Positions 17,088-23,723 of a stretch of 64,000 bases of DNA are shown in pieces. This DNA comes from Vampirovibrio chlorellavorus (lineage in GTDB: Bacteria > Cyanobacteriota > Vampirovibrionia > Vampirovibrionales > Vampirovibrionaceae). The stretch spans positions 186,001 to 250,000 of the forward strand of contig QFWI01000016.1 of the NCBI GenBank assembly GCA_003149345.1, in the 5' to 3' direction. Under the pieces are notes generated by a model. It was not told where the DNA came from. It ran no database searches and saw nothing but the letters and a program-made list of their open reading frames with translations. The translations under genes and the position numbers were made by a program. Each line of letters begins with the position of its first letter. Position 1 is the stretch's first letter.

Positions 17088-17462
17088 TTAAATTTTAACG
17101 GCGTCCACCTTGAAGGTTTCCGGGTGTTTGATCACCGTTTGGATGACTTCCAGGGTGGCGGTGAAGGAAATCAGTTTGTCCATGCGGCTGACCGCTTTGG
17201 CCCCCGCTTCGGTCAATAATTTTTGCAGCTCTTCGGCCCCACCGGTGGTGCGGGCTTCCAGCGTGGCCCGCAAATCGGTTTCCCGAATGAACTTCATGTC
17301 TTTGCGATTGTTGTAATAAATGTACCAGGCCTTGTGCGTAAAGCGGGCGGTACTGCTTTGCAAATCATCGGTAGTAAAGGGAGGTTCTGCGGGGGCTGCC
17401 GGTTTTTCGGCGGTGGCTGCGGCGCTGGCCGCTGGTTTTTCAGGTTGAGTTGCTTCACTCAT
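17088..17462 (-). CDS. Small cytoplasmic protein of unknown function
   Basis: A protein of 124 residues that I cannot assign. The first 30 residues are an Ala/Pro/Glu-rich, probably disordered tail. The rest is a compact alpha/beta-looking domain with HKAWYIYYNNRKDMKFIRET and a helix AEELQKLLTEAGAKAV. The ATG at 17462 (MSEATQ) is preferred over an upstream start at 17522 because GGAG lies upstream and the extra residues look non-coding. It has its own terminator. Confidence 0.65.
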   Translation of the reverse strand: MSEATQPEKPAASAAATAEKPAAPAEPPFTTDDLQSSTARFTHKAWYIYYNNRKDMKFIRETDLRATLEARTTGGAEELQKLLTEAGAKAVSRMDKLISFTATLEVIQTVIKHPETFKVDAVKI

Positions 17463-17537
17463 AACGAACAATCCACTCCAAAGCATTGTTAATTCAATGT
17501 GTTGCCATCTTAGCAGTCGCACAGAGTAGTGACAAGT

Positions 17538-18650
17538 TCAGTGAGCCGCCACGCTCTTCTGGAAGCGCTGGCTTCCTTGGGGGCCAATCTGCTGCACAGT
17601 TTGCTGGCTGGCCAGCGGTAAAGGGGCTTTGCTGGCCGCCTGCCCCGTGCTTGTTGATTCGGATGGGCTGTAGGTTCCTTTCATGCCGGTTGGTCGCTTC
17701 AGGGTGTTTGGGGCGTCCGGTGTCTCGGGACTGGACGGCGCTGGGCTGTTGACGTTGCCAAAGATCACATGCAGCAAGACAATGGCTTCAGCCCGAGTGG
17801 CTTGCTGGGTGGGCTTAAAGCCCTCTTCAATGGTCAGCTGGTTGGTATTCAAATGAAAAGCCTTTTGCAGCAGGGCGTCCCGGTAAGCTATGGCCACAAA
17901 GGGCTTGGCCCAGGCGCTGATGGCGGCGTAATCCTTGAACAGGGACAAGGCTTCATCGCCGTTGGTTTCGGTGGCCCCGGGGGTCATGGCTTCCAGGGCC
18001 TGCGGACTCAGGCTGAGGGCCTCGGTATATTTTTTGGCCAGAAAAATACCCAGACTACAGAGGGCTTCTCGGCTTAATTTATCGGCATCGGCAATGCGGT
18101 GGGTGCCCAGTTGCATGTCCGGGGCGATGAGTTCCAGTTTTTGCGGGTTCATGGGGCTGCTCAGGTCATCGACTTTCCCGTTGCTGGGTGGTGTTGGCGT
18201 TACGATGACCGGATTGCCACCGTCTGGTGGAATGGGCACGCCAGCTTCGGCGGCCTGAAACGCGGTGGCCCAGGCCCTGAACAGTTTCAGGTCAATGGGC
18301 TTTTCTGGATGAAATTGATCCAGCGGGCCATTGGGTTTGAGTGCGCCAATGCGAATGGCCTGACTGACCGCTGTGAACAGCAGCGGGTTCATGGCTCCCC
18401 CTTGCTCCCGCAATTTGGCGATATCGGCATAGGTACCCACAAACAGTGGCGGCTGGCCCTTGCCGCTGGAAACTTCCGCCGCCGGTGGGGCTGGAATCAG
18501 GGGCGGCTCTTTTACCGGTTTATCCTGTTGGAACGGATTAAAGCAGCCAGCCAGGGATAGCATTCCCAGGATCAGGACCAGCCCTGAAACAAACGGGTGT
18601 ATCAAAGTCTGTCGGCTCGTTAAGGTCAGTTGATGGGTTAGGGATGGCAT
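17538..18650 (-). CDS. Lipoprotein with two SLH-like repeats
   Basis: The N-terminus carries a lipoprotein signal (LVLILGMLSLAGC), so the mature protein should be lipid-anchored in the envelope. Two regions resemble surface-layer homology repeats. One is around FHPEKPIDLKLFRAWATAF (about residue 115). The other is around GFKPTQQATRAEAIVLLHVI (about 295) and is preceded by AWAKPFVAIAYRDALL. SLH domains bind peptidoglycan-linked polymers or outer-membrane-associated cell wall, as in cyanobacterial porins. Pro/Ser/Thr-rich linkers separate the parts. The ATG at 18650 was chosen to put the signal near the start; a GTG at 18743 would add a repeat-encoded NDAPN-type stretch. Confidence 0.72.
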   Translation of the reverse strand: MPSLTHQLTLTSRQTLIHPFVSGLVLILGMLSLAGCFNPFQQDKPVKEPPLIPAPPAAEVSSGKGQPPLFVGTYADIAKLREQGGAMNPLLFTAVSQAIRIGALKPNGPLDQFHPEKPIDLKLFRAWATAFQAAEAGVPIPPDGGNPVIVTPTPPSNGKVDDLSSPMNPQKLELIAPDMQLGTHRIADADKLSREALCSLGIFLAKKYTEALSLSPQALEAMTPGATETNGDEALSLFKDYAAISAWAKPFVAIAYRDALLQKAFHLNTNQLTIEEGFKPTQQATRAEAIVLLHVIFGNVNSPAPSSPETPDAPNTLKRPTGMKGTYSPSESTSTGQAASKAPLPLASQQTVQQIGPQGSQRFQKSVAAH

Positions 18651-19106
18651 CCAGAAGGATGCCTGAATGCCTGGCGCATCATGATTTGTTGCATCATTAT
18701 TTGGTGCATCATTATAATGTAGATTGCCCGAACGCTCTCTCACTGCTCTGGATCACTCTATCTCTCTGCTTTGTTTATCTCTTTTGTTTATCTCGGGTTT
18801 TGATGAGGGCTTGCTGTTTTTCGGTTTCTCACCATGTCTCCCTTGCCTCATCAGGCGGGGGGATCAAAGTGGGCGGATACGCAGGGAATAACTTATTTTA
18901 TGTTACAGTATTTTTATAAATTACTGCGAACAGTAGCAGTTTGTGGCCGTGATTGATCCCTTGTCATTCTCCAGTCCTTTCTGGAGACAGGCCCGTGGCT
19001 TGCTGGCCTTCACTCCTTTCGGTGATCGCCGCATGGCTGGAGTCGCTGATAAAGTGAGCACTTGAGAGCGCAAACTGAGAACGCAGCAACTTGAGAACGC
19101 ATAGCT
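18651..19106. other. Divergent intergenic region between the SLH lipoprotein and FNR
   Basis: About 450 bases without a clear gene. It holds the 15-bp tandem repeat (listed separately), a duplicated TTTGTTTATCTC around 18771-18795, and an AT-rich stretch near 18890-18920. No promoter pair is good enough to name. Confidence 0.5.
18676..18720. repeat. Three tandem 15-bp repeats
   Basis: Three units starting GCATCAT-TATTTG at 18676, 18691 and 18706, with a few mismatches. If translated in the extended lipoprotein frame they give repeats of N-D-A-P/T-N. They may instead be a promoter or operator array, since TATAAT is seen at 18713-18718. Confidence 0.6.
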
Positions 19107-19124
19107 ATGAGGCTTGAGGTACTG

Positions 19125-20009
19125 ATGAGCATCCCTTCTACTGCCCAGGAAATTCCCTCCAACATTTATAAGCCCAACGCGCCCCTGAGCGCACGGGTGG
19201 TGGAACATCGCCGTCTGACCGCGCCGGATTCTCCCAACGAGGTTTGCCATATTGTGTACGATATTTCCGGCAGCGACTTGCGCTATGTGGAAGGGCAAAG
19301 TATCGGTATTTTGCCGCCCGGCCAAGACGCCAACGGCAAGCCCCACAAGCTGCGCCTGTACTCTATTGCCTCGCCCGGGGTGGGGGATGATGGTCAGGGT
19401 AAAACCGTGACCGTTTGCGTGAAGCGGGCCATTACTGTGGATGAGGCCACTGGCAAGGAGTATCACGGGGTTTGCTCCAGTTACCTGTGCGACCTGAAGG
19501 TGGGGGATACCTCCCAGTTGACCGGGCCGGTGGGCAAAGCCTTTTTAATGCCCGAGCAAGCGGACGCCAATATCATCATGGTGGCTACCGGCACCGGGAT
19601 TGCCCCCTTTCGGGCTTTTCTCAGCAAGCGTTATAACCAGCTCAAGCACGAGAAAGGCCAAAGCTGGCTCTTCTTTGGGGCCCAAACCCGCAAGGATTAT
19701 CTGTACCAGTCCGAACTGGACGCTTACGCCCAAAACGAAGGCTGTCAGATTGTCACGGCGTTTAGTCGGGAAGAAAAAAACGCCCAGGGCGGGCGGATGT
19801 ACGTGCAGCATCGCCTGATTGAGCATGGGGAAACCTTGTTTAACCTGCTGAAGCAGCCCAATACGTACCTGTACATCTGCGGTTTGCGGGGCATGGAAGC
19901 GGGTATTCTGGAAGGCTTCCAGGAAATTGCCCAGCGCCAGGGCATTGATTGGAATGTGTTTTTTGATACATTGAAAGCCGAGAAGCGTTGGCACGTTGAA
20001 GTGTACTAG
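19125..20009 (+). CDS. petH: Ferredoxin-NADP+ reductase, cyanobacterial/plastid type
   Basis: FNR exchanges electrons between ferredoxin (or flavodoxin) and NADP(H) using FAD. The 294-residue protein keeps the plant-type features: RLYSIAS (77-83) and GVCSSYLC (115-122) for FAD, ATGTGIAPFRAF (154-165) for NADP, CGLRGME (252-258), and the terminal WHVEVY with the stacking Tyr. The N-terminal phycobilisome-linker domain of photosynthetic cyanobacteria is missing. GAGGT precedes the ATG at 19125; another ATG is at 19107. It lies 36 bases before the ETF-QO gene, so the two are probably co-transcribed. Confidence 0.94.
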   Translation: MSIPSTAQEIPSNIYKPNAPLSARVVEHRRLTAPDSPNEVCHIVYDISGSDLRYVEGQSIGILPPGQDANGKPHKLRLYSIASPGVGDDGQGKTVTVCVKRAITVDEATGKEYHGVCSSYLCDLKVGDTSQLTGPVGKAFLMPEQADANIIMVATGTGIAPFRAFLSKRYNQLKHEKGQSWLFFGAQTRKDYLYQSELDAYAQNEGCQIVTAFSREEKNAQGGRMYVQHRLIEHGETLFNLLKQPNTYLYICGLRGMEAGILEGFQEIAQRQGIDWNVFFDTLKAEKRWHVEVY

Positions 20010-20045
20010 GGCCACGCCGACTATCAAATAAGAGGGGGGCTCGGT

Positions 20046-21779
20046 ATGTCTGATCGGGTGGAATATGATGCGCTGTTGGTGGGCGGGAGTCCGTCCAACC
20101 TGATTTTGGCCCATCGCTTGGTGGATTTGGCCATTGAAAGCGGCACGGCCTTTACTTTTGCCGTTCTGGAGAAGGGGAAGGACTTCGGGGCGCATATTGT
20201 GAGTGGGGCGGTTTCCAATCCCCGGGTGTTGAAAAAAGTGTTCCCGAATCTGGAGCAAACCGATTTTCCGCTGGAAGGTATTTGCCGGGACAGTCATTTT
20301 TCGGTGCTGGGGGCCCAGAATGTATGGCATGTGCCCCGTCCCCTGATGCCGGAGGGGGTGAAAAAGGAAGGTTACTACATTCTGACCCTCAGTGAGGTGG
20401 TGAAGTGGCTGGCTGAAAAACTGGAAGAAAAAGTCAGCGCCGCCGACCACATTCACGGCGATCTGTTTCCGGCTTTTGCCGCCCATGCCGTGGTGTATGA
20501 GGGCGACACGGTTACCGGAGTGCAAGTGGTGGAACAGGCCACTGGCAGCCCCGATGAGGACAATATTTATGGCCGGGTAGTGTGTTTTGGGGACAAGGGC
20601 TTTGTTTCCCGAGACCTGATTGCCCGGTTTAACCTGCGGGAAAATCCCCAAAAGTGGTCGGTGGGGGTGAAAGAAGTGTGGGAACTGGCTGAGGGCAAAA
20701 GCGTTGAAGGTCAGGTGTGGCACACCATGGGCTATCCGCTGGTGGATGGCACCTTTGGGGGCGGCTTTATTTACGGCATGAAGGGCAATAAGCTCACCGT
20801 GGGCCTGATTGCTTCCCTGGACAGCCCCAACCCCAATCTGAATCCCCAAGAGAAGTTGCAGGATCTGAAAAAGCACCCGTGGCTTCAGGGGATGCTTAAG
20901 GGCGGTAAGCTGCTGAAATACGGGGCGGCCCTGTTGCCGGAAGGCGGCTATTACAGCCTGCCCAAGCAGTTTCAGGTGGATGGGGCCTTGATTCTGGGCG
21001 ATGCCCTGGGAGTGCTGGATGTTAGTTGCCTCTCCGGGGTGGATAAGTCCATGGAAACGGGCTACATTGCCGCTCAGGTCATTCACGATATTTTGAAAGC
21101 CGGGGGGGATTTTACCCAAGCCGCTTTGGCCCCGTATCAGCAACAGGTCATGGAGGGCTTTATCGGGCAGGAACTGAAAAAAGGTCGCTACTTCCGCCAC
21201 GCCTGGGAGGAAAATCCCCGCCTGCTGAATGCGTATTTGCCGGAAGTGCTGCACGGCATCGATACCAGCAGCCCCTATGCCGGGTTGATCAGTGTGGGGC
21301 TCAAGAACAATCCCATCACGGCCATGACCGACGCCTTGCGCCTGAAAGGCTTTATTGAAGGCACCGCTGACATTGGACGCTTGGCTTATAAGCCGGATTA
21401 TCAGCATATTATTCCCAATTACCAACCGGCCAGCATGACCCCGCCCAAGTACGATGATGCTACGGTGGTCTCTCGCCCGGATGCCGTGTTTTACGCTGAT
21501 CCCAAGTACCATGAGGGCAATCTGCACATTGATGAGTTTAACGCCGATGTGTGCGTGAAGTGCATTAGCAGCTACGAGGCTTTGCAAAAGACCACCCCCT
21601 GCGTCTCCGATTGCACGGCGGAAGTGCATCGGGTGGATGATCTGGCGGGTGTTCGCAAGCACGGTATGTCTCTGGAGAACTGTATTCAGTGCCGCACCTG
21701 CGAAATTGTGTGTCCCGAGGTGAACCTGAAGGTGCGCCCGGCAGAGCAAGGCTCCGGGCCGGACTTCCTGGGACTGTAA
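20046..21779 (+). CDS. Electron-transfer flavoprotein:quinone oxidoreductase-like protein
   Basis: ETF-QO passes electrons from flavoproteins through FAD and a [4Fe-4S] cluster to membrane quinone. The 577-residue protein aligns along the family: EKGKDFGAHIVSGAV, FGGGFIYGMKGNKLTVGL, then the C-terminal ferredoxin part ending GPDFLGL. Two oddities are visible. The N-terminal dinucleotide fold reads VGGSPSN where GxGxxG is normal. The ferredoxin end has eight cysteines (503, 506, 519, 523, 546, 549, 552, 556), where ETF-QO normally has four. FNR is directly upstream. No etfA or etfB is in the window. Confidence 0.87.
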   Translation: MSDRVEYDALLVGGSPSNLILAHRLVDLAIESGTAFTFAVLEKGKDFGAHIVSGAVSNPRVLKKVFPNLEQTDFPLEGICRDSHFSVLGAQNVWHVPRPLMPEGVKKEGYYILTLSEVVKWLAEKLEEKVSAADHIHGDLFPAFAAHAVVYEGDTVTGVQVVEQATGSPDEDNIYGRVVCFGDKGFVSRDLIARFNLRENPQKWSVGVKEVWELAEGKSVEGQVWHTMGYPLVDGTFGGGFIYGMKGNKLTVGLIASLDSPNPNLNPQEKLQDLKKHPWLQGMLKGGKLLKYGAALLPEGGYYSLPKQFQVDGALILGDALGVLDVSCLSGVDKSMETGYIAAQVIHDILKAGGDFTQAALAPYQQQVMEGFIGQELKKGRYFRHAWEENPRLLNAYLPEVLHGIDTSSPYAGLISVGLKNNPITAMTDALRLKGFIEGTADIGRLAYKPDYQHIIPNYQPASMTPPKYDDATVVSRPDAVFYADPKYHEGNLHIDEFNADVCVKCISSYEALQKTTPCVSDCTAEVHRVDDLAGVRKHGMSLENCIQCRTCEIVCPEVNLKVRPAEQGSGPDFLGL

Positions 21780-21825
21780 GCGCTAGCGCATAAAATATTC
21801 TGTAAGCGCTAGCGCATAAAATATT
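21774..21825. repeat. Perfect 26-bp tandem duplication over the ETF-QO stop codon
   Basis: Positions 21774-21799 and 21800-21825 are identical. The unit contains the palindrome GCGCTAGCGC followed by ATAAAATATT. The first copy includes the TAA stop of the upstream gene. Each unit could form a small hairpin at the transcript end. Confidence 0.9.
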
Positions 21826-21830
21826 AAGGC

Positions 21831-21969
21831 AAGGCTGCCTTCACAAGGCGTTTGTAAAACCGCGTACTGCTCAGACAAGCCGTGGAATTGCTTCTGGCAA
21901 GATTTGCCCAAGCCTTCTTTTTGACTCGCTGTACTGAAACAGTGACAAACGTCTTGTGAAGGCAGCCTT
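21831..21969. mobile_element. MITE-like element with 25-bp terminal inverted repeats
   Basis: The left end 21831-21855 and the right end 21945-21969 are inverted copies (24 of 25 bases match), enclosing 89 bases. There is no open frame for a transposase. No clear target-site duplication is visible beside it. It may be a miniature mobile element or a large hairpin. Confidence 0.6.
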
Positions 21970-22323
21970 ATCAATGTTAATTGCATCAAATATCGACCGC
22001 ACGTGATCGGGCTTCGGTCAACCACCTGGCATGGGAATGGAAACCGGGTTGGGACTGATATCGGGCGAGGGCCCCACGGGAAATCTGGGGGCTGGTAGGG
22101 CTTCTTGGTTGGGTGCCTGTGCGGGTTATGCTTGTATAACATTACCCGCCGACTCCAAGGGCTCAGTCCCTAATTGTTTTGCGGCATTACAAACGAACGT
22201 ATGTGTGCCGCCAGCGAAAAATTGTCACGGAATGGTCACAAATGCCCATTGGGCGATCCTTTTGAGGGCAGCGCCTTTTCAGGGTTTTTGGGTTTACAAT
22301 TCTTAATAATTGCATGCTTCTCA
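21970..22323. other. Intergenic region without recognised gene
   Basis: About 350 bases downstream of the MITE-like element. Frames here are short and look non-coding. I see no tRNA or known RNA. A small structured RNA cannot be excluded. Confidence 0.4.
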
Positions 22324-22353
22324 TTGACTCGGGGATGATAGTGTCGATAATAC
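22324..22353 (+). promoter_or_regulatory. Sigma-70-type promoter of the small gene at 22443
   Basis: TTGACT (22324-22329) and TAATAC (22348-22353) with an 18-base spacer. ACACTAG occurs twice just downstream (about 22351 and 22376) with an inverted AGTGT between, which could be an operator. Confidence 0.65.
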
Positions 22354-22442
22354 ACTAGAACAAAGTGTAAAAAGCACACTAGCCCATTTGACTTACTGTG
22401 GTTGGTTTCACATTGAATTTTAAAAAATGAATCGAGCGCATA

Positions 22443-22628
22443 ATGCCCATTCCATTTTTTTCCTCAACCCATAACACCCCTCAAATCGCAAACCCAAGAG
22501 TGCGTAACATTTTTCGTACAAATCAGGATCCGGTTCGTTCACAGGTCATGGATCTGTGGATTCACCCGGAGAAATACCGTTTCTACGAAGAATCGAAACA
22601 TTACCCCTCTCTGGATATCTTGGCTTAG
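22443..22628 (+). CDS. Small protein of unknown function with its own transcription unit
   Basis: A 61-residue frame I cannot assign to a family. The first 35 residues are polar and look disordered; the C-terminus is MDLWIHPEKYRFYEESKHYP. It lies between a good promoter (22324-22353) and a strong terminator (22662-22683), which supports a real transcript. The ribosome site is weak, so the transcript might instead be a small RNA. The C-terminal P-x-KY pattern also appears in the small protein at 26338-26541. Confidence 0.5.
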   Translation: MPIPFFSSTHNTPQIANPRVRNIFRTNQDPVRSQVMDLWIHPEKYRFYEESKHYPSLDILA

Positions 22629-22661
22629 ACCCCTTAAATTTTAGCCAAGTTAAAGCGAAAT

Positions 22662-22683
22662 GGACCTTCGGGTCCTTTTTTTT
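22662..22683 (+). terminator. Strong Rho-independent terminator
   Basis: GGACC-TTCG-GGTCC followed by eight T residues. It ends the small gene at 22443 and stands three bases before the convergent dgkA stop. Confidence 0.9.
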
Positions 22684-22685
22684 GC

Positions 22686-23129
22686 CTATTTAGAGAGGAC
22701 GTGCCGCAGAATATGGGGCAGCAACACACATGCGCCGCTCAGGCCCACGCCAAAGGCGGTTACCAGACAGGCACCTGCGGCGATATCCTTGACCCGCTTG
22801 GCCCGTTGCCGAAAAGCACCGTCAGCCCACAGATCCACCAGGTATTCCAGAGCGGTGTTCAGGGTTTCCATGGCTATCATAACGGTCATGCACAGAATCA
22901 AAATGGCCCATTCAGTGGGGCTTACCTGTAGGAAGGCTGCCAGCAGACTGATCAGCACTGTCATGAACAGGTGAGTACGAAAATTTCGTTCGGTGTAAAA
23001 AGTGGCCTGAAGCCCGTTCAGGGCATGCCCCAGACTGTGCCAGAAGCTGCGGGATTTAAACGGATGCTCCGGTGGTGTGGGGGAAGGCATAGGAGGCTCG
23101 GTGGCTTGCTCGATGGTTTGACTGGGCAT
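22686..23129 (-). CDS. dgkA: Diacylglycerol/undecaprenol kinase (DgkA family)
   Basis: A 147-residue membrane kinase of the small DgkA family, which phosphorylates diacylglycerol or undecaprenol to recycle lipid carriers. ERNFRTHL, the conserved METLNTALEYLVDL in the second helix and KRVKDIAAGACLV before the third are clear. Three membrane helices are visible. The N-terminal 30 residues are a Pro-rich extension. It follows ybeY and pgpH in the common pgpH-ybeY-dgkA order. Confidence 0.93.
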   Translation of the reverse strand: MPSQTIEQATEPPMPSPTPPEHPFKSRSFWHSLGHALNGLQATFYTERNFRTHLFMTVLISLLAAFLQVSPTEWAILILCMTVMIAMETLNTALEYLVDLWADGAFRQRAKRVKDIAAGACLVTAFGVGLSGACVLLPHILRHVLSK

Positions 23130-23165
23130 ATCGTTGGGTTCGTCGCTGAAACTAAAACAAATGAC

Positions 23166-23723
23166 CTAGCCAAGGGCCAGGGCCCGCACTTTGTTTTGGA
23201 TGGTAACCACTTTCTGGAATTTCTCCATCGTATCATGATGCATGCCCAGCAGGTGCAGCATCCCGTGGATAAAGCGCTCCAGCAGGTAGGCCTCCAGGCT
23301 CAGCTCGGGGGATTGCGATATGGCGTTTTCCGCGTATTCGATGGAAATAAAAATACTGCCCAGCTGTAACACCGGTAAGCTCGTCCAGAGTTCAGGATTG
23401 GGGGCGTCCGCCAACAAGGTGAAGGTTAACACGTCGGTAGGGCCTTCTTTTTGCCGGTATTGTCGGTTTAAATCCTGCATGCTGGCGTTGGTCGTCCAGG
23501 TCAGCTCCACTTCCAGTATTTTATCCTTCAACTTCAGAGACAGGTGCTCATAAATATTTTCCTGTTCAGCCACCATCAGAAAAAAAGGCCAGGCCTTCTG
23601 AATGAGTTGAGACAAACTTTGAAGCCGCTCTGTCGGGAGTTCCGAATCAGCGAACACTTCCAGGCACAGGAACGGCAGGCCGAGGGTGGCCAGGTGATTT
23701 TGGGTGAGTGAGCGTTCAAGCAT
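23166..23723 (-). CDS. ybeY: Endoribonuclease YbeY
   Basis: YbeY is a zinc-dependent RNase needed for rRNA maturation and quality control. The protein has LNRQYRQKEGPTDVLTF, GSIFISIEYAEN and the metal motif HGMLHLLGMHH (H-x3-H-x5-H). I chose the ATG at 23723, which overlaps the pgpH stop by eight bases; a TTG at 23756 would lengthen it. The C-terminus is a little different from proteobacterial YbeY. Neighbours on both sides support the call. Confidence 0.92.
   Translation of the reverse strand: MLERSLTQNHLATLGLPFLCLEVFADSELPTERLQSLSQLIQKAWPFFLMVAEQENIYEHLSLKLKDKILEVELTWTTNASMQDLNRQYRQKEGPTDVLTFTLLADAPNPELWTSLPVLQLGSIFISIEYAENAISQSPELSLEAYLLERFIHGMLHLLGMHHDTMEKFQKVVTIQNKVRALALG

Noticed and set aside
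19545..21749. A 734-codon open frame on the strand opposite FNR and ETF-QO
   Set aside because: It is the mirror of two well-supported genes, is rich in His/Gln/Gly as shadow frames are, and spans the gap between them; no ribosome site or family match is seen.
21783..22142. A 119-codon leftward frame downstream of the ETF-QO gene
   Set aside because: It runs through the tandem duplication and the inverted-repeat element and has no protein-like composition.
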